Of a stretch of 29,648 bases of DNA, positions 15,526 to 24,159 are shown in pieces. Location of the stretch: assembly GCA_900315105.1 (NCBI GenBank), contig OMXX01000056.1:1-29648 (forward strand). Reading direction: 5' to 3'. Made by a program: the position numbers and the translations under genes. Each line of letters begins with the position of its first letter. Positions within the stretch are counted from its first letter, which is position 1. The notes under the pieces were generated by a model, which worked only from the letters and a program-made list of their open reading frames with translations, was not told where the DNA came from and made no database searches. Origin of the DNA: an uncultured Prevotellaceae bacterium (GTDB lineage Bacteria > Bacteroidota > Bacteroidia > Bacteroidales > Bacteroidaceae).

Positions 15526-16633
15526 AGATCAATTCATATTTCTTTTTGTAACCTGGGAATTTAATTTTAATTCTCGTTCCATCGTTGAAATAAGCCACGT
15601 ACCCCTCTTCATTCTCCTTATCAACTTCCTGTAACTCATTCCAGTTATTAGAGTGAGAGATTTGTCTGACTTTGGGAAAGCAGATGTCTGTGATTTCTTC
15701 CAAAAGGATTTCCCTTTGTCCTATATTGTCATAGGCTCCTATAAGGAATAGGTCTTCCGTGTTGCCATAGTCAACAACGTGTCTGTCTTTTGGGTAAACT
15801 ATCTCAAAGAAATAAGTATAGGTGTCCTTCAGTTTATGTATTTCCCCGGAGTGCTTTGTATAAAGGATTCTAGTTCCGTTTATTGCCTGCAAGGAGTTAA
15901 ACGAACCTCGCGTCGCAATATACGGGAGCTCTCCTATCCAATACAGGATACCGAGTGCCCCGTCTTTCTTTTCAAAAAGTTGGAAATTGTCAGTATCCTT
16001 TGGAACGAAATGCCTATACATCTGTTCTTTTTCAAAGAACTTCTTAATGGGACGGTATTTAATATTGTTATTGCAGTCAGTGATAAGTCCTCGACACCAA
16101 AAGGTGATTTCATCCCATATTCTGTCTTTCTTGCATTTGGCAGTATAGTTATAAATAAACAAGTTCTTCTCATGGTGCTCTTCCTTTATAAGATAGCCAT
16201 TCTGGCATAGCCACTCTGATGCACGGACAGGAAGCCTGTGGGCGTTCAAGTGTAAAAGTACCGACTGTTGTGAGAGCTGGAGACGCTTTTCTGCCTCTAC
16301 GTAGTCTAAAAAGCCTGCCCATCGGATTTCTGCCCGATCAACAGGGATGACATCCGGGTGCTTTTCTATTCTCACAATAAAATATATAATACGTCGTTGA
16401 AACGCTTTCGTTTCAACATTCATCAAGAAAGGCTTGGTATTAACATCATCGGGAGAGACCCTGATACCCGTTTCCTCAAAAGTCTCCCTTATGGCTGCTC
16501 TCAGTGGGGACTCATTAGGCTTGATCAGTCCCTTGGGAATAGAGAGATGGCGGCCATCGTTGTCCTCAGTCTGCCAGACCAGCAGTATTTTTTCTTGGCA
16601 TATAATAGCCAACCCAGCTGAAACATGCTCCAT
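15518..16633 (-). CDS. NUDIX hydrolase fused to T4 Rnl1-like RNA ligase domain
   Basis: A 371-residue two-domain protein. Residues 1-135 are a NUDIX domain with a perfect box: G35-x5-E41-x7-R49-E50-x2-E53-E54-x-G-I57 (RETFEETGI). NUDIX enzymes cut nucleoside diphosphates linked to another group. Residues 155-371 are an RNA ligase core of the T4 Rnl1 type: CRG at 180-182, nucleophile motif K222-K-D-G225, FEIVY (motif III-like, about 276-280), EEGYVAYF (motif IV, about 342-349) and KIKFPGY (motif V, about 356-362). The protein ends shortly after motif V, so the C-terminal domain that Rnl1 uses for tRNA is missing. It starts 3 bases after the second ligase gene. The two halves suggest one makes or uses an adenylylated end and the other removes a nucleotide adduct; the substrate is unknown. 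Confidence 0.85.
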   Translation of the reverse strand: MEHVSAGLAIICQEKILLVWQTEDNDGRHLSIPKGLIKPNESPLRAAIRETFEETGIRVSPDDVNTKPFLMNVETKAFQRRIIYFIVRIEKHPDVIPVDRAEIRWAGFLDYVEAEKRLQLSQQSVLLHLNAHRLPVRASEWLCQNGYLIKEEHHEKNLFIYNYTAKCKKDRIWDEITFWCRGLITDCNNNIKYRPIKKFFEKEQMYRHFVPKDTDNFQLFEKKDGALGILYWIGELPYIATRGSFNSLQAINGTRILYTKHSGEIHKLKDTYTYFFEIVYPKDRHVVDYGNTEDLFLIGAYDNIGQREILLEEITDICFPKVRQISHSNNWNELQEVDKENEEGYVAYFNDGTRIKIKFPGYKKKYELIYG

Positions 16634-16636
16634 ATC

Positions 16637-17743
16637 CTATGATTTCAAGTAACGTTCCTTCCAATTGATTACTATGGACTCGTACACATGCGGGTGTTCG
16701 AATCTGTATTCTATGTCAAAGATTTCCTCCTGCTGGGGGCGAATGCTATCCCAGTTTTTTATTTCCTCAGCATCAGTCTTTCCCAGAATGTCATTTTTAA
16801 CCTGACTGAGCCAACTTTCAAATCCCATGAGATAATAATACCTCGGAATCTGACTTCTTAGGGAACAGAGTTCATAGTCACCATTTGCCAGGTTCCTCCA
16901 CACTTCGATGTTTGAGATTCTGATTTCTTGCAAATTCAAGATATTGCGAAGAACCTTCTGCTTGTGGTAAATCCTCTTATGGTAATCGATGATTGAGTCA
17001 AGCAAGGAGTGTGCTTCCTGATACCAAGGAAACTTGATCTTAAACATTTCTCCGTTGCCAAAGTATATTACAAATCCCTCCTGATTAGGTATGTTTAGAG
17101 CAGCAAGTTCATCAAAGTTAGTGATGCTGCCATATTGGGAAGTATAGTCTCTTGCCTTTAAAAACCCAATATCAGGTAGTTCCATTGGCATACATGTCTG
17201 CTTGTCAATCATCCCTATCAGGTATAGATCCCGTGTGTCACCATAATCAATCAGCACATTGGATTCAGGATAGACCGCTTCAAAAATATAGGTGTATTTC
17301 TTATCAAGTTTATGAATGTCCCCCGAATGTTTTTCGTATAATATTTTTGTGGCTTCCATCGCCTTTGAATTGGTAAAAGAACGCTGAGTCGCAAGAAAAG
17401 GCTTGTCATTAATCCAATATAAAGTACACATAGTACCATCAACTTTTTCGAGAATCCGGAACTTCCCTTCTGGTATCCGTCTTATCTGATTATCATTCAA
17501 CAATACTGTGTTCTTGTTAAGATATTGTTTGTATGTCCAGAATTTTTTAAATGGGTGTTCAATCACATTTCCTTTTCCATCTACTATCAAGCCCCTACAA
17601 TGTATTGAAATTCTATCCCATACACACGGTTTCTCTATATCAGAATAATAGCCATAGATATACAAGTCTGCATCAGGATGCTTCTCTACACAGACGATGG
17701 TATTCTCTGCATATTTGTTTAAGGTATCGATATCAAATTTCAT
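16637..17743 (-). CDS. RNA ligase of the T4 Rnl1 family
   Basis: A 368-residue protein, close to T4 Rnl1 in length (374), with all core motifs in order. CRG is at 49-51; the nucleophile motif K100-V-D-G103 is at almost the same position as K99 of T4 Rnl1. FEAVYP follows as motif III, then EGFVIYF (IV) and FKIKFPWY (V), comparable to EGYVAVM and FKIKSDWY in T4 Rnl1. A helical C-terminal domain of about 110 residues follows, as in Rnl1. Such enzymes join RNA 3'-OH and 5'-phosphate ends via an AMP-RNA intermediate and repair cut tRNA. The gene overlaps the preceding gene by 11 bases and sits inside an export operon, an unusual place. No polynucleotide kinase-phosphatase is encoded nearby, so it would need ready-made ends or a different substrate. 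Confidence 0.9.
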   Translation of the reverse strand: MKFDIDTLNKYAENTIVCVEKHPDADLYIYGYYSDIEKPCVWDRISIHCRGLIVDGKGNVIEHPFKKFWTYKQYLNKNTVLLNDNQIRRIPEGKFRILEKVDGTMCTLYWINDKPFLATQRSFTNSKAMEATKILYEKHSGDIHKLDKKYTYIFEAVYPESNVLIDYGDTRDLYLIGMIDKQTCMPMELPDIGFLKARDYTSQYGSITNFDELAALNIPNQEGFVIYFGNGEMFKIKFPWYQEAHSLLDSIIDYHKRIYHKQKVLRNILNLQEIRISNIEVWRNLANGDYELCSLRSQIPRYYYLMGFESWLSQVKNDILGKTDAEEIKNWDSIRPQQEEIFDIEYRFEHPHVYESIVINWKERYLKS

Positions 17744-18974
17744 TTTTGATAAAATTTATACAATAAGGAATATACGAATGGTAATAACTGGCTATATCAA
17801 AGGAGTGGAACAGTTGTTCAATAATCTCAGATACAACATCTTCTTTGCTCACATACTTATCTTTCATTTTCTTTATACGCTTTAGTTGCTTTAGATATGA
17901 ATGATATTCTTTTTTACAGTTGTCATAATCCTTCCATTCCTGAATCATGTCCGCATAGTTGGTAAACAAGGATTGAGCATTTGCCATACACAATGCCTTA
18001 TGCTCCCTTGCAATCTTGTTTTCAGCCTGAACCATCATATTGTGACTTAATAGGTACTTAATTGTATCGGATACTGTGGTCCAAGTATATCGCTTGTAAG
18101 TCATGTCATTGAATGACTTGAAACTTGAATAATCTGAATAGAATACTTTTGCAATTAAAGTGTAGGCATAAAGCATTTCTGTCATGATAGCATCAACATT
18201 CATTCCCTCTTTCCCACCCGAGAGGATAATACTCTGAAATTCAAACGTTAAACTCAGCAACTCATCATATAATGGTCTGCATTTAACCTCCACCACGCAC
18301 GGCATATGATGATATGGTATCCTGATATTTCGGCAATTGAACTCAGAAGACTGGAGATATAACATTTTTTGTGTTGAGAGCAAGGCTTTCCTACTTTCTT
18401 TTCCATTATCGAAACGCGTAGAGTACACTGCATCCTTCCTGCCATTTATGTTATAGAATTGTAAGAACGGCGTATGTGTGTCCACACAACTTCTAACCAT
18501 GTTTTGAATAGGAATAAATACATTGAATATAAATGAAATGTCGTCCGAAATATCATAAAAACGCATAGCCAGTTCATCATCAGGTGATGCAGGCTCGCTT
18601 ACTGCAACATCCCATATCTGGGATATAGCAGGGGCTTTTTCCATGTTATTGTATAAGAGAATTGGCTTTAAGGATTGTAATATCTTGCGGCTTATATCTA
18701 AATCATCTTTCAAGCACACAGTTGTTGAAAAAAGAGAATTCAACAAGATGTCATGGGATAGGATAAGTGACATGCAATAATCCAAACTTATCTCATATGT
18801 TTCTATTGTAATCCCCCCACTTTCAAAACATTCTTTTTTTGCTCGAAAAACCTCATGGCTTATACCAATAAGAGTAATGCTTGTTGCTTCAGGGGGCTGT
18901 TTCAAGAACAAGGTGGGGAAATGAAAAAAATCATTCCTTCTGCATTCGGCAATTGCTCTTCCCAAATTATACAT
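17733..18974 (-). CDS. Unknown protein, possibly a degenerate nucleotidyltransferase-fold paralogue
   Basis: A 413-residue soluble protein. I see no known family signature. The first 110 residues follow the layout of the nucleotidyltransferase protein at 22584-24113: ATSITLIGISHEVFRAKKECFESGGITIETYEIS (residues 30-63) lines up with DSDIDLVVLSR...ENNIRIHYIIF there, and both continue with a helix and a short hydrophobic strand. The GS and DxD catalytic residues are not present, so it would be inactive if related. Residues 340-400 are charged and helical and may form a coiled coil. Gaps are 5 bases to hlyD upstream and an 11-base overlap with the RNA ligase gene, so it is certainly part of the operon. 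The relation is a by-eye judgement. Confidence 0.75.
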   Translation of the reverse strand: MYNLGRAIAECRRNDFFHFPTLFLKQPPEATSITLIGISHEVFRAKKECFESGGITIETYEISLDYCMSLILSHDILLNSLFSTTVCLKDDLDISRKILQSLKPILLYNNMEKAPAISQIWDVAVSEPASPDDELAMRFYDISDDISFIFNVFIPIQNMVRSCVDTHTPFLQFYNINGRKDAVYSTRFDNGKESRKALLSTQKMLYLQSSEFNCRNIRIPYHHMPCVVEVKCRPLYDELLSLTFEFQSIILSGGKEGMNVDAIMTEMLYAYTLIAKVFYSDYSSFKSFNDMTYKRYTWTTVSDTIKYLLSHNMMVQAENKIAREHKALCMANAQSLFTNYADMIQEWKDYDNCKKEYHSYLKQLKRIKKMKDKYVSKEDVVSEIIEQLFHSFDIASYYHSYIPYCINFIKNEI

Positions 18975-18979
18975 TCTAT

Positions 18980-20335
18980 TTAAAAATTTATTTCTTTTGC
19001 ACTTTTTTCTTGGGGGCTATTCTGAATAGCAGGCTGCATACTGTCTTCTTGCTTTTTATTGGAAGACGTGATTGCCTTGAGCCTATTTAAAAGCATAAAA
19101 ATCAGTTTTTTCCTGACAGTTATAATTTCCGCTTGTCCATACATTGTTTCAGCGAAAGACAGTGTGTGGTTATTGTCGCTCTTCAATCCATTTGGCATAT
19201 TAATATATAGCAGATACCCCTTTTCAACTGAGTTCATTGATATTCTCTCAACATATCCTCTTAAAGATCCATATTCCTGATATGGATAAAGCATCATTCT
19301 CAAATTTACCGAATCGCCCTTAGTTACATTACCTGCCCCGTCAGAGGGTAAAACAGCGACTCCAAAATATGAGCTGTTCCTATAAATGATGTTATATATG
19401 GGTTCTCCTGCTGTTACAAAAGTTCCTTCTGTAATGAGATTGGCAAATTCCGCTTCACACTCATCTGGCGCTATAAACACATATGTCTTTTCCCAGTTTC
19501 TTATCTGGCTCATCAGTTTATGGTAGGCATTATTCAAAGAGGTCTTTGCCTCGTCCTGCGCATTGTTGATACCATCAACTATCTGATCTCGCTTGATGAC
19601 ATTCTGTACAGTAGAATTCTCTGTCTGGCTTATTTCCTGCTCAATAGAAAGAATCTTGTTTTGCGTCTCAATATATTGGATGTTGGATTTATCAAATTCA
19701 TCTTTCGGTATAATGTTCTTTAAATACAGTACTGAATCTGACTTCAAATAAAAAGATCGGATTTCTTTTTCTGTGATATATGATTTCAATAACTCTTTTC
19801 GGTTTTTCACTGATATCATGTTCGCTTCTATCTGTTTGTCTATCATTGACAGGGAATGCTTATAGTCATTGCGTCCGTTCTGTAACTGATCGTATTTGAG
19901 GAGAGCAACCTTAAATGCGTAAAAATCGGCTTCTATCTCTCCCAATGAATAGGAGTTTTCCAACAACTCATATATGATGGATTTTTTACTCCAGATGTCT
20001 TTTTGCCCAAGCCATGATTTAAGTGCAAGAACGTCTTTGTAGTTGGCAGGATTCTCAATAACAGCCAGATATTGTCCCTTAAGGCATCTTAAGGACGGCT
20101 TATTGGCAATAATATGTATTTTTCCACTAATCTGGGCATTTAATGTGATTGGGGGATTGGATGACATTACCTTGGCATCTGCGTAGACTCTTTCAGGGAC
20201 CTCAACTAGGAATCCCATTATGAAGATTGACAATACGAAAAGGAACAATCCATATATTACATATGTGGTGTACTTTCCTGGCATGCTTTGGGCAACATCA
20301 TAGAATTCTTCGGAATGTCCGTACTTTTCATTCAT
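18980..20335 (-). CDS. HlyD-type periplasmic adaptor of a type 1 secretion system
   Basis: A 451-residue membrane fusion protein. One membrane helix at about residues 24-44 (TYVIYGLFLFVLSIFIMGFLV) is followed by the half-motif ITLNAQISGKIHIIANK (lipoyl/barrel-sandwich part). A coiled-coil region runs over about 120-270, then a second lipoyl half and a beta-barrel part (FVTAGEPIYNIIYRNSSYFGVAVLPSDGAGNVTKGDSVNLRM). This is the layout of HlyD/LcnD-like adaptors which connect an ABC exporter to a TolC channel. It begins 12 bases after the ABC transporter gene. The last 30 residues are charged and probably disordered. Confidence 0.9.
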   Translation of the reverse strand: MNEKYGHSEEFYDVAQSMPGKYTTYVIYGLFLFVLSIFIMGFLVEVPERVYADAKVMSSNPPITLNAQISGKIHIIANKPSLRCLKGQYLAVIENPANYKDVLALKSWLGQKDIWSKKSIIYELLENSYSLGEIEADFYAFKVALLKYDQLQNGRNDYKHSLSMIDKQIEANMISVKNRKELLKSYITEKEIRSFYLKSDSVLYLKNIIPKDEFDKSNIQYIETQNKILSIEQEISQTENSTVQNVIKRDQIVDGINNAQDEAKTSLNNAYHKLMSQIRNWEKTYVFIAPDECEAEFANLITEGTFVTAGEPIYNIIYRNSSYFGVAVLPSDGAGNVTKGDSVNLRMMLYPYQEYGSLRGYVERISMNSVEKGYLLYINMPNGLKSDNNHTLSFAETMYGQAEIITVRKKLIFMLLNRLKAITSSNKKQEDSMQPAIQNSPQEKSAKEINF

Positions 20336-20347
20336 GATTCGCTTTCC

Positions 20348-22606
20348 TTATTGTTGAGATAAAAAGTCCTCGTTCACAACTTCTTGGTTCTTGAAAAGAC
20401 TGTAGTATGCGCCCTTTTTCATGTATAATTTATTGTGTGTCCCCATCTCAACTATGTTACCGTCTTTTAATACGATTATCAAATCGGCGCGTTTGACTGA
20501 GGATAAGCGATGGGCAACCAGCAATGTAGTAGGATGATATGGCAGCTTTTTTATGGTCTCGATGATGGATAGTTCATTGTTTGAATCCAGTGCGCTCGTA
20601 AGTTCATCTAACAGCAAATATTCCGGATGGCTGTATATGGCACGCGCAAACAAGATTCGCTGTTTCTGTCCTTCACTCACACCTTTCCCATTTTCCTGGA
20701 TCTTTGTATCATACCCCATGGGCTTTTTCTCTATGTCTGACTTTATATTTGCCAGCTCGACAACTTGTTGCAATCTCTCAGCATCGAATACTCTCCCAAA
20801 AATAATATTTTCCAGAATGGTTTCATTTAGCAACCCGCTATCCTGAGACAGCAACCCAATCCTATTCCGCCATTCGGTCATGGGGAAGGAGGTGAGTTTC
20901 ATGTTGCCAACCAGGATGTTTCCTGAGGTTGGAACATATAGACCCGCCAATAGCTTTATAATGGTGGATTTGCCACAGCCACTTTCCCCGACAACAGCAA
21001 TCATCTTTCCCTTGGGAAGTATGCAAGAAATATTTTTCAGGACATAATCATCGTTAATGCCATATTTGAAATAGACATTCTGAATAACGATATTTTTCGA
21101 GAAATCAACCAGTTCTGTCCTGAAGTCTTTGGCAGTGGAGCCATCCTCTACCGGCTTGTTAATTATTTCCTGTACCCGCATATAACTGATATTAGCCATT
21201 TGTATGGATATGATGAACTGGATAATTCCTTCCATTGGGGCAGACAGCTGTCCAACTATATATTGTACGGCAATTAACATACCCATTGACATGTCTCCAC
21301 TGGTAACGGAAATCGCAGCCAAATAGATGATGAAAAGGTTTTTTGACGTATTGATAAGAGACGAACCTAGTTCCTGTAGCTGGCTTACGTTAAGTAGCTT
21401 TATCCTTGTCTTAAATAGCCTTATTTGTATCTTCTCCCATTGCCAGCGTTTGAAAGTTCCATAATTAAAGCTTTTGATGTCTGTCATATTGGAGAGCATT
21501 TCTATCCATTGGCTCTGATTCCTGGCTAAATATGTAAAATACCTGATGTCCATCTTTTTCCTGATACTCCAGAAGAACAGCACCCACCCGCAATACAATA
21601 AGCTACCTATGATAAAAGCCCACAGAATCACACTATTGTAATAGAATAATATAATCCCAAATACGACGAATTGCAGTATAGACAACATGAAGTTAAACAT
21701 ACTGGTCATAATGAACGATTCCAATCGGTCATAGTCGGTATTGCGTTGTATGATATCCCCCATTAACCTCGTTTCGAAGAAATTCATCGGCAGTTTAAAC
21801 ATTCTGATGATGAAATCAGATTGCATAGACAGTTTGATGTGGACGGAAAAATGTGTTGTCATTAACTGCTGAATCCAATTGCTTAACGACAGGCTTACCG
21901 TTAGAATTATTCCAGAAATGAGCATGACGTTTATAAAATCATAGTCTTTTGAGGGAATGCCAACGTCAATTATATTCTGCGTTATAATTGGAAATAGCAT
22001 ATTCAGGGCCGTAACTACCAGTAGCAAAAGCATGACTTTGATGATGGTGTCCTTGTAGGATGCCATGTAAGACCAGATAAAATTAAAGGCATTTAAAACT
22101 GATTGCTGACTGGCATTCTGATTTGGAGCATCATCTCGCAAAAAGTCATTTGTCGGTTCAGACACAATGCAAACGCCTCTCTTTTTTATCTTGTTCCCGT
22201 CATTATACTTGTAAGTCAGCCATCCGTTTGCAAAATCACGCAGTGAAAATCTGCATAATCCATTTTGTGGGTCAGAGGCATATATATACTTTGACGTTAT
22301 TTTATATACCACAATGAAATGGTGATTTCTCCAGTGCACGACACATGGCAGAGGTATTTCGTTCCGGAATTTCCAATACGACAGCTTATAAGCCTGGCTC
22401 TTTAACCCTATTTTCTCCGATGCCTTGATAAAGTCATAGACCGAAATACCTTCTTTCTTGATACCACATATATCTCTCAGGTACTCCATTTCATAGAACC
22501 TTTTATAATACTTACAGATCATCTGGAGGCAGGCGGGGCCACAGTCCTTACTTTCGAGCTGTCTTGTAAAAGGAAATCTCGGCTTAAAAGAGAACATCAA
22601 GGTCAA
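20348..22606 (-). CDS. C39-peptidase ABC exporter (bacteriocin-type PCAT transporter)
   Basis: A 752-residue exporter in three parts. Residues 1-130 are a C39 peptidase with Q16, C22 (DCGPAC), H96 (NHHFIVVY) and D112 (SDP), all catalytic residues present. Residues about 185-460 hold six membrane helices. Residues about 515-745 form the ATPase, with Walker A GESGCGKST, the signature as VSEGQKQR instead of LSGGQ, Walker B LLLDE and the H-loop VAHR. Such transporters cut GG leaders and export the rest. The two GG-leader substrates at 13295 and 10424 are the obvious clients. The start overlaps the end of the nucleotidyltransferase gene by 23 bases; a second in-frame ATG three codons later would shorten this. 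It is typically paired with HlyD and TolC proteins, both present. Confidence 0.94.
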   Translation of the reverse strand: MTLMFSFKPRFPFTRQLESKDCGPACLQMICKYYKRFYEMEYLRDICGIKKEGISVYDFIKASEKIGLKSQAYKLSYWKFRNEIPLPCVVHWRNHHFIVVYKITSKYIYASDPQNGLCRFSLRDFANGWLTYKYNDGNKIKKRGVCIVSEPTNDFLRDDAPNQNASQQSVLNAFNFIWSYMASYKDTIIKVMLLLLVVTALNMLFPIITQNIIDVGIPSKDYDFINVMLISGIILTVSLSLSNWIQQLMTTHFSVHIKLSMQSDFIIRMFKLPMNFFETRLMGDIIQRNTDYDRLESFIMTSMFNFMLSILQFVVFGIILFYYNSVILWAFIIGSLLYCGWVLFFWSIRKKMDIRYFTYLARNQSQWIEMLSNMTDIKSFNYGTFKRWQWEKIQIRLFKTRIKLLNVSQLQELGSSLINTSKNLFIIYLAAISVTSGDMSMGMLIAVQYIVGQLSAPMEGIIQFIISIQMANISYMRVQEIINKPVEDGSTAKDFRTELVDFSKNIVIQNVYFKYGINDDYVLKNISCILPKGKMIAVVGESGCGKSTIIKLLAGLYVPTSGNILVGNMKLTSFPMTEWRNRIGLLSQDSGLLNETILENIIFGRVFDAERLQQVVELANIKSDIEKKPMGYDTKIQENGKGVSEGQKQRILFARAIYSHPEYLLLDELTSALDSNNELSIIETIKKLPYHPTTLLVAHRLSSVKRADLIIVLKDGNIVEMGTHNKLYMKKGAYYSLFKNQEVVNEDFLSQQ

Positions 22607-24113
22607 TTTTTGAACAGTTATAACAAATTGTCATTTTCTGGAAGTTATCCAAAGAAAATATTGACAGGATCTGGTTGTATAGATTAAAAAGAATGCTATG
22701 CTCTTTCTTTATGAAATAGAATGAATTATATGGTTTTTTTTTGCTTTCAAATGATATTCTCATGATGTTCACACTGATTTCATCAAATTGCTTTAATTCA
22801 TATGCACCGCTTTTGAAAAAAGCCCTGAAAGAAGATCGCAACATGTCTCTATTGCTGCTGTATGACTCGTTGAGAAATTGAAATAGTTCTTTATAGCGAC
22901 GGGATAGTTCTGAATGTTGGGCATGCCCGTTTAGATTTATTGCATCGGGCATGTAAATCATGGAAGCATTCACAACAAAAAACTTCCTTTGCTCTCCGAG
23001 TAGATGAAAGAGGTGTAAAGTCAAAAGATACGCCAACTCTGTTCCATTAAAAGGAAAATTATTGTCTTTTGAATTAAACATCCAACTGGAACACTTTGTA
23101 AAAAGGCTATATACACACTTTTCAAATTTCCTGTCTCCGAACAAATTGAGATTGAAAAAGATTGTGTTATAAGGGGCATATAACTGGGGGGCAATACTAA
23201 AACCCGCCTTTGCCGTATAGCCGTTTATAAAAGTCGAGAGTTTTTTTTGAGGATAGGGGGACTCTATTATGGCTACATATGAGCCACAAGCATGAATACT
23301 GCAACTGCCGATATAGTAAGCGAAGATGTTAATTGACGGGAACCTTTCCACGCAGGATTTAAATATATCCTGAACATAACTGTCCTGCAATTTTTTGTTT
23401 GGTATATATATCATCATGCTTTCTGATTCAGGAACGCGTAGCAGGGTGTCTGACGACGAGAACTCTTGTGGAATCGTGCAGAACTCATCTAAAACCTTTT
23501 TGATGCTTTTGGAAAAAACAGAAACGTCTTTGGTTCTTATGAAATTAGATAAAGCATTATTTATTTTTCGTCTGTGGATAGGAAATGATTTCATTACTTT
23601 ATCCAAATAGCGACTTTGTGGTGCGAGAAAGCCAACAATGATTTGTTGGGTTCGGATACATATGTTTAGTGCAATCCCAAAAGCATCTCTGTTTTTATCC
23701 AGATAAGTCAGGTCCTCAGTAATACCATGTAGCATATTTGCCAGTACATGCTCTGATAATGAAGGGGTGAAGCTTTGTGTTGTCTTTTTCACGGAAGACA
23801 ACGTTCCATCTGTATCTAAAATAATATGTCCCTTATTAAACATAGAGAAAAACACGAACTTTTCCGTGAAAATATCGTCATAAATTAAATCATATATCTT
23901 GTTATGAGGGAAAATAATATAGTGAATACGGATATTGTTCTCTATAACCTCTGCCGTTGTTTGCCTGCATGCAAATCTCGATAATACAACAAGATCAATG
24001 TCAGAATCCTCGTTTTGCGTCTTTGTTGCGCAACTGCCAGCCAGCATGATTCCTCGGACATCTTCCTTTTTGAAGGTGCTATATACTATGCTGATAATGC
24101 AACTGGTGTCCAT
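22584..24113 (-). CDS. Nucleotidyltransferase-fold protein with unknown C-terminal region
   Basis: A 509-residue protein. Residues 20-45 carry a Pol-beta-type nucleotidyltransferase signature, MLAGSCATKTQNEDSDIDLVVL, with GS at 26-27 and D38-x-D40, as in MNT-like enzymes that move a nucleoside monophosphate to an OH group. The third acidic residue usually found on the next strand is not evident (IRIHYIIF). The remaining 400 residues have no family I recognise; YYIGSCSIHACGSYVAIIES (about residues 273-292) may be a second, degenerate copy of the same fold. It lies 46 bases after the NusG-like gene and overlaps the exporter gene. Possible roles are nucleotidylation of the exported product, of a small molecule, or of a host factor. 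Confidence 0.8.
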   Translation of the reverse strand: MDTSCIISIVYSTFKKEDVRGIMLAGSCATKTQNEDSDIDLVVLSRFACRQTTAEVIENNIRIHYIIFPHNKIYDLIYDDIFTEKFVFFSMFNKGHIILDTDGTLSSVKKTTQSFTPSLSEHVLANMLHGITEDLTYLDKNRDAFGIALNICIRTQQIIVGFLAPQSRYLDKVMKSFPIHRRKINNALSNFIRTKDVSVFSKSIKKVLDEFCTIPQEFSSSDTLLRVPESESMMIYIPNKKLQDSYVQDIFKSCVERFPSINIFAYYIGSCSIHACGSYVAIIESPYPQKKLSTFINGYTAKAGFSIAPQLYAPYNTIFFNLNLFGDRKFEKCVYSLFTKCSSWMFNSKDNNFPFNGTELAYLLTLHLFHLLGEQRKFFVVNASMIYMPDAINLNGHAQHSELSRRYKELFQFLNESYSSNRDMLRSSFRAFFKSGAYELKQFDEISVNIMRISFESKKKPYNSFYFIKKEHSILFNLYNQILSIFSLDNFQKMTICYNCSKIDLDVLF

Positions 24114-24159
24114 GAAGAAAGATGCTCTTTTGCAAAACCTAATTATAAGGATTTGTATA

